DNA from: Flavobacteriaceae bacterium
Lineage (GTDB): Bacteria; Bacteroidota; Bacteroidia; Flavobacteriales; Flavobacteriaceae
Reading direction: 5' to 3'
Length of the DNA stretch: 50,987 nucleotides
Assembly (NCBI GenBank): GCA_030065775.1
Contig: JASJDL010000002.1
Location: forward strand, 1 to 50,987
Below the pieces are notes generated by a model that was not told where the DNA came from, did not search any database, and saw only the letters and a program-made list of their open reading frames with translations. A program made the translations under genes and the position numbers. This document shows, in pieces, positions 23,484 through 34,100 of this stretch; position 1 is the stretch's first letter; the number at the start of each line of letters is the position of its first letter.

Positions 23484-25724
23484 ATGAGAAAGATTTTAGC
23501 ACTCTCCATCTTCACCACTCTGACCTTAACTCTAACAGCTCAAAAAAAACAGCAACCACAAAAAAATAACTTAGATTCTATTCAGAATCTGGACGAAGTT
23601 ATTTTAAAAACAAATGTAATCTTCGGAAATAAATATGTGGCTCGCAACCGTACAGGTTCTGCTTATTATATCTCTCCTAAGGAAATTCAAAAATTCAATT
23701 ATACTGATGTAAATCGTGTATTGAAAACCGTGCCTGGAGTCAATATGTATGAAGAAGACGGATTCGGCCTTAGACCGAATATTAGCTTACGCGGAACTTC
23801 TCCTGAGCGAAGTGCTAAAATCACGGTAATGGAAGATGGCGTTTTGATTGCACCAGCCCCCTATAGTGCATCATCGGCTTACTATTTTCCTACAATTGCC
23901 CGCATGCAGGCGGTGGAAATATTAAAAGGAAGCAGCCAGGTACAGTTTGGCCCTTTTACTACCGGAGGTGCCATCAATATGATTTCAACTCAGATTCCTG
24001 AATCTTTTGGTGGTAAGATTCGTGCTAGTTATGGTAGTTTCAATTCATCTCAAGTGCATGCTACCTTGGGTGGAACCAACAAGAATTTAGGCTATGCCAT
24101 CGAATTTTTAAACTATGGCTCCGACGGGTTTAAGGACCTGTTCAACGGTAACGAAACAGGTTTTACTAAAAATGATCTGTTAGCCAAATTGCGAGTAAAC
24201 CTTTTCCCAAAAGCCAAAGTAAAGCAATCATTAGAAGGAAAGTTTCAATTCTCTGATGAAGAATCCAACGAAACATATTTGGGCCTTACCCAAGAAGATT
24301 TTAATGCGAACCCGTTTAGTCGCTATGCCGGTTCAGCGAATGATCTTATGGATAATAAACACAGACAATTTATGTTAACACATGTCGTTGATTTTTCTAA
24401 AGACTTCAGAATCACTACGAATGGGTATTCGAACTACTTTGAAAGAAACTGGTATAAAGTAGATTTTATTACAATTGATGGTGAGAGAAAATCAATAGGG
24501 AGCGTTTTTGGAGCACCAGAATCATATCCTGACTACATAGCATTGGTTCAAGGAGCGCTTGCGTCTGATGGCGATGACTTCTTAAATTCCAGGGCCAATA
24601 ATAGAGAGTATAGATCTCGGGGAATTCAAACAAAGTTTGACCTGCACTGGAAAAAAGGTGAATTATTCCATGACTTGGAGATTGGATTACGCTATCATTA
24701 CGACGAAGAAGATCGCTTTCAATGGATCGACGACTATTCCATCAATGAAAGTGGCCAGTTAACCTTAGAGAATGCCGGTATACCAGGAACCAACGCGAAT
24801 AGAATTAGCAGTGCAACCGCGTTTGCCGCATTCGCTACTTACAAATTAAAATATAACAACTGGACATTCACTCCAGGAATCCGCTATGAGAATATCTCAT
24901 TAAAAAGAGAAAATTTTGGTGGAGACGATGTTAACAGAACCGGTAGTGATTTATTCATTAGAGAAAATGACATTGATATATTTATTCCTGGCCTGGGCAT
25001 TAATTATAAAGCTAACAATGATCTTTCTTTCTTTGGTGGCGTTCATAAAGGCTTCTCACCTCCAGGAAACCAACCAGGTGAAAAACCTGAAGAAAGCATC
25101 AATTATGAGTTGGGCTCGCGATTTGGTTTAGGAAACTTTAAGGGCGAAGTGATAGGTTTTTACAACGATTATGACAACTTATTGGGTAGTGATCTGGCCG
25201 CCACAGGAGGCACAGGTTCATTAGACCAATTTAATGCTGGTCAGGTTGCTGTTAAAGGAGTTGAAGTACTTATAAATTATGACGTACTTCACAGCAATGA
25301 GCGCTACAACCTACCTATCACTATTGGATATACTTTGACAGATACCGAGTTCAAGAACAGTTTTGGTAGTGAAGAAGATCTTTGGGGAGAAGTCGTTGCT
25401 GGTGATGAGCTTCCATATATTTCAAAACATCAATTCAATATTGGTGTTTCTCTTGAACACACGAAGTTTGAATTCAACCTTAATGGACGCTTTAACGGTA
25501 AGTTCAGAACGGAAGCTGGAAGCGGAACAATTCCAGCAAATGAATTAGTGGATGACAATTTTATCATTGATTTTTCAGGTAAATACCACTTTAACAAGAA
25601 ACTTAGCTTAACAGGAAATATTATCAACCTGCTTGATGAAACCTATGCTGTTTCAAGAGTTCCTGCCGGATTACGACCAGGACATCCCTTTGGTGCTTAC
25701 GCGGGACTGCAATTCGTATTCTAA
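23484..25724 (+). CDS. TonB-dependent siderophore/ferric-citrate-type receptor (FecA-like)
   Basis: A 746-residue outer-membrane receptor with a signal peptide ending LTAQ. The plug (about 38-165) holds the TonB-box-like DEVILKTN, then NRVLKTVPGVNMYEEDGFGLRPNISLRGTSPERSAKI, VMEDGVLIAPAPYSASSAYYFP and VEILKGSSQVQFGPFTTGGAINMI, all typical of FecA-class receptors. The 22-strand barrel ends with AGLQFVF. There is no FecR-type signalling extension and no FecI/FecR nearby. Two Fur-like operators flank its promoter, and feoAB lies next door, which supports ferric-chelate uptake. A terminator follows at 25750. Confidence 0.9.
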   Translation: MRKILALSIFTTLTLTLTAQKKQQPQKNNLDSIQNLDEVILKTNVIFGNKYVARNRTGSAYYISPKEIQKFNYTDVNRVLKTVPGVNMYEEDGFGLRPNISLRGTSPERSAKITVMEDGVLIAPAPYSASSAYYFPTIARMQAVEILKGSSQVQFGPFTTGGAINMISTQIPESFGGKIRASYGSFNSSQVHATLGGTNKNLGYAIEFLNYGSDGFKDLFNGNETGFTKNDLLAKLRVNLFPKAKVKQSLEGKFQFSDEESNETYLGLTQEDFNANPFSRYAGSANDLMDNKHRQFMLTHVVDFSKDFRITTNGYSNYFERNWYKVDFITIDGERKSIGSVFGAPESYPDYIALVQGALASDGDDFLNSRANNREYRSRGIQTKFDLHWKKGELFHDLEIGLRYHYDEEDRFQWIDDYSINESGQLTLENAGIPGTNANRISSATAFAAFATYKLKYNNWTFTPGIRYENISLKRENFGGDDVNRTGSDLFIRENDIDIFIPGLGINYKANNDLSFFGGVHKGFSPPGNQPGEKPEESINYELGSRFGLGNFKGEVIGFYNDYDNLLGSDLAATGGTGSLDQFNAGQVAVKGVEVLINYDVLHSNERYNLPITIGYTLTDTEFKNSFGSEEDLWGEVVAGDELPYISKHQFNIGVSLEHTKFEFNLNGRFNGKFRTEAGSGTIPANELVDDNFIIDFSGKYHFNKKLSLTGNIINLLDETYAVSRVPAGLRPGHPFGAYAGLQFVF

Positions 25725-25749
25725 GCTTTCGTAAATAATTAGTTAATTC

Positions 25750-25780
25750 AAAAAGGGAGGTCGAGAGGCTTCCTTTTTTT
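25750..25780 (+). terminator. Terminator of the FecA-like receptor gene
   Basis: AAAAAGGGAG (25750-25759) pairs with CTTCCTTTTT (25769-25778) with one G-U pair, followed by further T to 25780. It touches the stop codon of the convergent 5'-nucleotidase gene. Confidence 0.65.
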
Positions 25781-27317
25781 AGTTTTGTGCTTTTAAATAG
25801 GCAATCACAGTTTTACGAATATCGGCGCCTAGTTCTTCTTCAGCAGGTGTATAAATGCTTAAAACGTCCTTATTATCCGGTTTTAAAAATGGAATGTCAA
25901 ATCCTTTTAAGAGGTAGTCACTAAAAGCCACAGTATACGTTTTTTCAGGGTCAATTGGTTTTCCATTAATCAACCACTTATCTTTATACGCAACTAAATG
26001 GCGCTGCAGATAGGCACCCTTGCCTGCCCTCGATTTTCCATAATCCAAAACTTCTTTCAGCAGGCTGCCCTTTACCTCCACTTTAAGGATACCTCCTCCA
26101 AAGGGTAACACTCTAAAAATATCCAGACTTGTAATATTACCTGATAACTGATCATCAATTCTTATGGAGCCCCCATTGACCAGTGCACAATCTACCTTAT
26201 CCTCAAATCCGAAGGCCATGGAGCGCGCAATTAAGTTCCCTAAATTGGTTTGGATACTTCTAATGGGCTTATCCCTTCCGTCAAGGGGTTCTTGTGCTGT
26301 ATGGATGACCTCGTTTGGATTGTCAATTATCTTTTTGATTTGTGTTTCAAGTATACCGTTCCATTTATCTACTATTTGCTTTACATTCTCCTCTTCTCCG
26401 GTCTTTTCATTGATCGGCACAAGCTCAGAAATCAATTGATATGTTTTCAATTTTTTGTCATAATGAATTCTATGTACATAAACCGTTTTCGCATTGGCGT
26501 CAGCCTTGGCAATCTTGGTTTTTCCAACTTCAACCAACATGTTATTGTGCTCATGCCCGCCCATAATCAAAGGAAGTGCGGGTAAGAGCTCGGCGATCTT
26601 TTTATCTTGTTCGACCTTTACATGTGTTAAGCCAAAAATGATGTCTGCCTTTTCCTTTAAGGAATTATAAGCCCTCTTAGCCTGTTCATACATGTCGGTA
26701 TACTCAGCATAGCTGGTCGGATTTGATGGTAACAACACACCGAATAATCCAATTTTAATTGCAGTACCATCTGCATCCTGAGCTTCGAGAATATGCGTGT
26801 CAGTAGCAAACTCCTTAATCCCATTTCGCTCTTTGTAAAACGGATAAGTAGTACCCGCTACTTTTTGACGTACATTAGCAGAGGTCCATGCAAATTCTGA
26901 TTCATTCAATCGTTGCTGGAGGTCATTTTTGCTTAAATCGAATTCATGATTTCCAAAGGTAACCAGGTCTACACCCAGAGCATTCATAACCTCAACCATT
27001 TGTCTTCCCCGAATTCGTTTTCCTTCATATTTTACAGTGCCAAGTAGCGAGGGATTTAAAAAATCACCCGCCAGAAAGGTGAAGGTATTTGGATTTTCAT
27101 TCAGTAGTTGCTTTCTTAGATTTGCCACACGCGCCATGCCTCCTACTTCGCCGCCTTCGAGCGGTGCAATTTCATAAACATCATTTAGTTGTAGAAAAGT
27201 AAATGAAATCTTATGATCATCTACTACGGGTTGATTCTGAACGCTTGGTTGTGCTGTCTTACAGGAAATGCCTAGTAAAATAATCGCCGCTAAGAGAAAG
27301 GATTTATAAATCTTCAT
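25779..27317 (-). CDS. UshA-type 5'-nucleotidase / 2',3'-cyclic phosphodiesterase lipoprotein
   Basis: A 512-residue lipoprotein from MKIYKSFLLAAIILLGISC at 27317 (lipobox GISC, Cys19). The frame is open to 27365, but only the internal start gives a signal peptide at the N-terminus. The metallophosphatase domain (about 35-290) has FTFLQLNDVYEI, LAGDFLNPS, VTFGNHEFDL and MGGHEHNN, which carry the two-metal ligands. The C-terminal nucleotidase domain (about 330-512) has NLGNLIARSMAF and NGGSIRIDD. It should hydrolyse nucleotides outside the inner membrane. Both domains are fused in one chain. It is divergent from the SIMPL gene with 59 bp between starts. Confidence 0.9.
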   Translation of the reverse strand: MKIYKSFLLAAIILLGISCKTAQPSVQNQPVVDDHKISFTFLQLNDVYEIAPLEGGEVGGMARVANLRKQLLNENPNTFTFLAGDFLNPSLLGTVKYEGKRIRGRQMVEVMNALGVDLVTFGNHEFDLSKNDLQQRLNESEFAWTSANVRQKVAGTTYPFYKERNGIKEFATDTHILEAQDADGTAIKIGLFGVLLPSNPTSYAEYTDMYEQAKRAYNSLKEKADIIFGLTHVKVEQDKKIAELLPALPLIMGGHEHNNMLVEVGKTKIAKADANAKTVYVHRIHYDKKLKTYQLISELVPINEKTGEEENVKQIVDKWNGILETQIKKIIDNPNEVIHTAQEPLDGRDKPIRSIQTNLGNLIARSMAFGFEDKVDCALVNGGSIRIDDQLSGNITSLDIFRVLPFGGGILKVEVKGSLLKEVLDYGKSRAGKGAYLQRHLVAYKDKWLINGKPIDPEKTYTVAFSDYLLKGFDIPFLKPDNKDVLSIYTPAEEELGADIRKTVIAYLKAQN

Positions 27318-27376
27318 GACAATGGTTCTATTCCATAAAATTAAATTAATAACTTCGTAGCACAAAAGGAAAGTTC

Positions 27377-28108
27377 ATGAAAAATAATATCTATGCCATT
27401 ATTTTTGGTTTAGCCATTGTAGCAGCCGCAGCACTATTAGGTAACGCCTTCAAAAACAGAAATAGTAAAGATGGGACCATATCGGTAACCGGCTTGGGAA
27501 AAGCAGATTTTACGTCTGACCTTATCGTTTGGGAAGGAAGCTACTCAGCTTTAAGTGCAAATCTACAACAGGCCTATTCGAGTTTGGAAAATGACAAAAA
27601 AATAATTACCAATTATTTGAGTGAGAAAGGAGTAAATGCTGATGAGATTGTTTTTAATGCTGTCAAAACCTCTGAAAAAAGAGAACAAAACTATTCGGAA
27701 ACCGGTCGTTATATGGGGGATAAATTCATAGGTTATCAATTATCTCAATCCATCAAGATTGAATCTACCGATGTGGCCCAGATCGAAAAAATAGCAAGAG
27801 AAATCACCGAGCTTTTAAATAAAGGTGTACAATTCTACTCGCAACCACCACGCTACTATTATACAAAATTAGCTGACTTGAAGATTGAAATGATCTCCAA
27901 AGCTACGGAAGACGCCAGGCTTAGAGCAGAGAAAATTGCAGAAAATTCAGGTTCGGCGTTAGGGGAACTAATAGATGCTAAAATGGGAATCTTTCAAATT
28001 ACGGGACAAAATTCAAATGAAAATTATTCCTGGGGTGGAACTTTCAATACATCGGCAAAAAAGAAAACGGCTTCCATCACAATGAAACTCAATTATAAAG
28101 TAAAATAA
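27377..28108 (+). CDS. SIMPL (DUF541) domain protein
   Basis: A 243-residue protein with an N-terminal membrane anchor or signal (YAIIFGLAIVAAAALLGNAF). The SIMPL domain covers most of the rest: ISVTGLGKADFTSDLIVWEGSYSA, then the helical NLQQAYSSLENDKKIITNYL and the closing MKLNYKV. SIMPL proteins are periplasmic or membrane-linked with unclear roles; the mammalian namesake in NF-kB signalling is not informative here. It is convergent with the HMG-CoA lyase gene, 3 bp apart. Confidence 0.85.
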   Translation: MKNNIYAIIFGLAIVAAAALLGNAFKNRNSKDGTISVTGLGKADFTSDLIVWEGSYSALSANLQQAYSSLENDKKIITNYLSEKGVNADEIVFNAVKTSEKREQNYSETGRYMGDKFIGYQLSQSIKIESTDVAQIEKIAREITELLNKGVQFYSQPPRYYYTKLADLKIEMISKATEDARLRAEKIAENSGSALGELIDAKMGIFQITGQNSNENYSWGGTFNTSAKKKTASITMKLNYKVK

Positions 28109-28111
28109 TCG

Positions 28112-28972
28112 TTAGTGAAACACACTTGAAGAATGGATATAGGAAGCATTGAAAGCTTCTTCATCTACACCTGTTTCGACTTGTTTCTCTTTAAAATACG
28201 CTACCAGATGTTCTGTTGGCATATTTCCGGTTAATTCATCTTTAGCCATAGGGCAGCCGCCAAATCCTTTGATCGCACCATCAAAACGTCTGCATCCTGA
28301 CTTGTAAGCAGCATCTACTTTTTCATACCATTTTCTAGGAGTTGTATGTAAATGTGCTCCAAATTCTATATCAGGATATTGCGGAATTAAATTTGAAAAT
28401 AAATAATTGATTATTTCCGGTGTCGAACTGCCGATTGTATCTGACAATGACAAAATCTTCACGCCCATTTCAGCCAGCTTTTCTGTCCAGTCAGCAACAA
28501 TGTCCACATCCCAAGGGTCACCATAGGGGTTGCCAAAACCCATGGATAAATATGCCACCACTTCTTTATCTGACCTCACAGCCAAGTCCAAAATCTCCTC
28601 AAGCACTTTTACCGATTCTGCAATGGTCTTACTGGTATTACGCATCTGGAAATTCTCTGAAATAGAGAATGGGTATCCTAAATAATCGATCTGCTTAAAT
28701 TGACAAGCATCATTTGCACCTCGAACATTTGCTACGATTGCTAATAACTTACTTCTGGTCTGTGAAAGATCGAGTTGTTGCAGCACTTCACGTGTATCGC
28801 GCATCTGCGGAATGGCTTTTGGCGATACAAAGCTGCCAAAATCAATGGTGTCAAACCCAACCCTTAATAACGAATTTATATAGTCAGCCTTGGCTTTTGC
28901 AGGAATATGATAGTGCTTTATGCCCTGCATCGCATCACGAGGGCATTCAATAATTTTTACAGCGTTTGACAT
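28112..28972 (-). CDS. Hydroxymethylglutaryl-CoA lyase
   Basis: A 286-residue HMGL-like TIM-barrel enzyme that should split HMG-CoA into acetyl-CoA and acetoacetate in leucine degradation. Seen motifs are IIECPRDAMQGIKHYIP-type opening, GSFVSPKAIPQMRDT, LSDTIGSSTPEII, the metal ligands in FGAHLHTTPRKW and the HMGL signature GFGGCPMAKDELTGNMPTE with the catalytic-loop Cys240. It is divergently placed from nothing and terminates against the SIMPL gene. No acyl-CoA carboxylase or dehydrogenase genes of the pathway are nearby. Confidence 0.9.
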   Translation of the reverse strand: MSNAVKIIECPRDAMQGIKHYHIPAKAKADYINSLLRVGFDTIDFGSFVSPKAIPQMRDTREVLQQLDLSQTRSKLLAIVANVRGANDACQFKQIDYLGYPFSISENFQMRNTSKTIAESVKVLEEILDLAVRSDKEVVAYLSMGFGNPYGDPWDVDIVADWTEKLAEMGVKILSLSDTIGSSTPEIINYLFSNLIPQYPDIEFGAHLHTTPRKWYEKVDAAYKSGCRRFDGAIKGFGGCPMAKDELTGNMPTEHLVAYFKEKQVETGVDEEAFNASYIHSSSVFH

Positions 28973-29033
28973 GGCTGATAAAAATACTATTTTTATTCAG
29001 ATTAGAAGACGGGAGAGAAAAAACACCACGCAT

Positions 29034-29061
29034 AAAAAAATCCTGCCAAGGCAGGATTTTT
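29034..29061 (-). terminator. Terminator of the pfkA-gap operon
   Basis: AAAAATCCTGCC (29036-29047) pairs with GGCAGGATTTTT (29050-29061) as a 12-bp stem with a short loop. The A-run at 29034-29040 gives the T-tract on the minus strand; the other side is T-rich too, so it may work in both directions. Confidence 0.88.
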
Positions 29062-29082
29062 AAGTTTATCTTTCCTCAAGAA

Positions 29083-30120
<1,038 letters not shown>

Positions 30121-31107
30121 TTATATTGACAATATATCTGATATCCTTAATAATTCCTTATTAATTTCATGCTCGCGTTTAATAGCATCTTCAATATTCG
30201 TAGTTAAGATCTTTCCATTGACAAACCCTACCATTACATTTGATTCTCCATCCAGTAAAAACTCGACTGCCTTGACTCCCATTTTACTAGCCAAAACACG
30301 ATCAAAACATGTGGGGTTTCCTCCTCTTTGCATGTGCCCTAAGACCGAAACTCTGGCTTCATATTCGGGTAAATGCTCTTTTACATACTCAGCCAGTTCG
30401 AATACATTCTTACCTATCTTATCACCTTCAGAAACAACTACGATACTCGAAGTTTTACCACTGCGCTTACTTCTTTTCAAAGACTCCAAGAGACGATCTA
30501 AACCAAGATCTTCTTCAGGGATTAAAATTTCTTCAGCCCCGGCACCTACGCCCGCATTAAGCGCTATAAATCCTGCGTCACGCCCCATAACTTCAATAAA
30601 AAATAATCTGTTATGTGAGCTCGCAGTATCTCTAATCTTATCGATCGCCTCGACCACAGTATTTAAGGCAGTGTCATAGCCAATAGTGGAAGTCGTACCC
30701 GCAATATCGTTATCTATTGTTCCTGGTATCCCAACAAAAGGTATGTCAAACTCTTTACCGAAAACGACCCCACCCGTAAATGTTCCATCACCACCAATAA
30801 GGATTAATCCATCTACCTCGGCCTTTTTCAAACTTTCAAATGCTTTCTTTCGACCTGCTTTTGTCCTAAACTCCTGAGATCTTGCAGATTGAAGGACGGT
30901 TCCCCCGGCGCTTATGATATTCTTTACGCTTCGAGCATCCATTTCAATATAATCTCCGTCAATCATACCCTGATAACCCCGGTAAAAGCCAATACATTTT
31001 ATTTTGTAATAAGCACATGCTCTTACCACCGCACGAATAGCAGCGTTCATACCCGGAGCATCACCACCAGAGGTAATTACGCCTATTTTTTTTATCGGTT
31101 TTTTCAT
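30121..31107 (-). CDS. pfkA: ATP-dependent 6-phosphofructokinase
   Basis: A 328-residue group A phosphofructokinase. The opening IGVITSGGDAPGMNAAIRAVVR, the GGDGT motif (105-109, with Gly at the position that is Asp in PPi-dependent enzymes), the catalytic GTIDNDIAGT (129-138) and MGRDAGFIAL are all present. It phosphorylates fructose 6-phosphate. It leads the pfkA-gap operon. A possible promoter element TAATTTTA (31130-31123, minus strand) is one base off the consensus. Confidence 0.96.
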   Translation of the reverse strand: MKKPIKKIGVITSGGDAPGMNAAIRAVVRACAYYKIKCIGFYRGYQGMIDGDYIEMDARSVKNIISAGGTVLQSARSQEFRTKAGRKKAFESLKKAEVDGLILIGGDGTFTGGVVFGKEFDIPFVGIPGTIDNDIAGTTSTIGYDTALNTVVEAIDKIRDTASSHNRLFFIEVMGRDAGFIALNAGVGAGAEEILIPEEDLGLDRLLESLKRSKRSGKTSSIVVVSEGDKIGKNVFELAEYVKEHLPEYEARVSVLGHMQRGGNPTCFDRVLASKMGVKAVEFLLDGESNVMVGFVNGKILTTNIEDAIKREHEINKELLRISDILSI

Positions 31108-31189
31108 TCTTACAATACTATGTAAAATTAGCCATTTAAAGGCTATTAGACGTAAAATTTAGTTGTTTTATACGATAACGTTTTCGATT

Positions 31190-34100
31190 TTATTCTCGCT
31201 GTGAAGACTTCTTATTCGTATCTGTAGTGTCTTTTTTGGCCTTGACAAAGTTAACCAGATTCTTTTTGACTTTCAGGCTATCAGTTTTTGGTTTATTCGA
31301 ACTATTTTTTCTCTTACCGAAAACCTTTTCTTTCAACTCTTTTCCAGTATCAAAGTCGACTCGATATGATAAACCTATACCTTGTGTATAGCCTTCTTCG
31401 TCAGCTACGGCGAACTCCACTTCATTTTGCCTGTTATATCCCTTGAGGCGGAAGGTTTCAGCTTCATTCAGGGGTAATTCGAGTTCAACTTCACCCACTA
31501 CACGAGATTGTGTATTCCCTCCTACAGGTACCCCTACGCGACCATTCCAAATGATACGTTTGCCGAGTCGGCCAGAGGCCGTCAGGCCTAATTGGTCATC
31601 AGTATTTAATGCCTCATTGAGGTTATTTCGGTTACCGATAGCATAGGAAACCCCTACACTGAATTTTTCTCCCCTGCTTTGTAACAAGTTTGATAAGACA
31701 CTGGATATTTTTTCTGACAGCAACGAGGTTCCAGCCACCCCGGCATCTATTCCAATTCCCCCATCATCAATATCGGTGAAAGCACCAGATACGAGCAATG
31801 AAAAGAACTGCGTCATTTTTCTGTTTTGGTCACTTAATTTGAATTGTAATTCTGAGTTTACCAGGGAAGCGGCGTTCGGTATATCCAGGTCAAATTCTAT
31901 GTCAGAATTTAGCAGCTGACCTGTAATCTTGGCAATGAGGTCTACATCCAATTCTCTCGAAGTATTCACATTATCAAGCAGCACGCTTGGATTGGCTTTC
32001 GTACGATACACCGCGGTAATATTATTGAGATATGCATCAAAAGGACTACCATCCCAAACTACAGAACCATTAGGTTGTACAATAAAATCTTTATTGACAA
32101 TGTTTCTAAACTCATAAATACCTTCACTGACCACGTAGGTACCTTTGACTTCGAATTTACCATTAGTATTGATACTGATATCTAAAAATCCGTTACCGCG
32201 CCCTCGCAGTACGCTTCCTGTATTTCTATCAACCACTATCTCTGCCAAGGCATCATCAGTAGCTTCTAAAAAGAAATTAAGGGTTAATCCTTTCACAGCA
32301 TCAAAAACCACTTGTTCTGCAATGTTCTCATCGATCCCACTTTCCGTCTTTGAGATAAATCGAACTAGCTTAGAGTCTCCAATAGTATTCACATCATTCA
32401 ACGGAACTATGAATTCTGACCCGGGCATGGTTTTACCTTCAACATCAATTACCAATTGGTCTGTGTAACCAGAAATGGAGGCGTTACCTTGTATAAACCC
32501 GGTGCCATAGTAAGGAATTTCTTCGCTTTCTTGGGTATTCAGAACTAATAGATTATTCGTACCTATTTGAAGGTCTAAATACCATTTTTTGAATTCATTA
32601 TGTGAAATTTCTCCAGATAAGGTAGCCTCCGTATCATGCGCTACGTCTAACAAAGTTGTCGGTAAGAATTTAAAGGTTTGCTTGCTCAATTCTATTTTGG
32701 ACCTTCCAATAAAATCATAATCAACATTTAAATACGGAAACGCAAGTCCTCCATTTTCCAGGAAGAGTTCACCGTCTATATCAGGATTTTTCAATATTCC
32801 GGTAATAATACCTTTACCGGAAATTTCGCCTCGAATCCTGTTTAAGATATCTTCGCCAAGAGGGTCAAAAGCCTTAACATTAAACTTGTCTAATGCGTAG
32901 TTCGCAAAGATCGTTGGTTCCTTAGGCTCGAAATCAATTTCACCGGTGGCCTGAATACTCTTCAAGTTGTCATTTTGCAACGAGGCGTTCACGATATATT
33001 TCTTTAAAGAATTTCCACCTTGCGCATCAACAACAAGGCTCCCTTGTTTATAGTCATTTATATAGAAATCATCAATGATCACCTGCGCAATAGGCAAAGT
33101 CGTTCCATTTACCTGCTTATAATTCAGGCGCCCGTTTACGAGTCCGCTAAATGCCAGATTATCAATTTTAGGAGTGATACCGTCAAGCTTTACATCCTTT
33201 AAGTTCAGACTAATATCTTTATCACTATCGCTGTTAATAACGCCTAAGAGATCAATTTGCTGGTCTCCCGATATAGCATTGATTCTGTCAAAGGCAAAAG
33301 TTTGAAGTTTTTCATCAAAAACAACTTTATTCTGATTATTATCTGAAGGATTCACGACCCAATCGTTGTCTTTGAATTTAATATTCGACGGTTTTATACC
33401 AATAACCGACTGATTATTTTCGTTCAGCGTATGGTAAAAACTTAGGTCAAATTTTTCACGTAAACGATCTCCGCCCACAAAATCGGTCCTAAAAAATAAG
33501 GTATCGTTTAAAGTTACATTCACCAAGTTGAGGTCTGCGACATTGTAATACTTAGTATTTACTTTACCCATGCTTAACAAGGTGTTGTACAATGGGTTCT
33601 TATTGTCTATCTGAAGGCGTATCTCTTCAATAATATTCTCATAAGCCTCTACTTTGGGTGATTTGACCAAAAGTTCAAACTTATTTTTATCAGCATTTAT
33701 CTTTCCTTTTATAGAGGTGTTTGATCCAAGATTTACTTTAGGATAAAATACTTCGACGATCTTGTTGTAAACCTTAAAATTAAAATCCAGGAATTGCCCC
33801 GGAGATACCTCATCGGGTTCATAATTGGTATAAATGCTTCCTAAAGAATTCTTCGCTAACTTAGGTAGTTCTTCAAACTTGTAGCGTCCTTTTAAAGTGC
33901 CATTCACTATATCAGTAGAATTTACTGTAATGGTTCTCGTTGTGTCTATAAAAGCGGAGACTACATTGAAATCTCTAAAGTAATACTCATCAATATGGTT
34001 TGTATAGGATGCGTTTCTAAAATCAATTGTTCCCGCTATATTATCAAATGTGTTCCCGTTTAACTTAATATCGATTTTTCCTTTAAGGATAGCCTTTGAA

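Noticed and set aside
25779-27365. Start of the 5'-nucleotidase at 27365
   Set aside because: The first 16 residues would precede a perfect lipoprotein signal peptide that begins at 27317.
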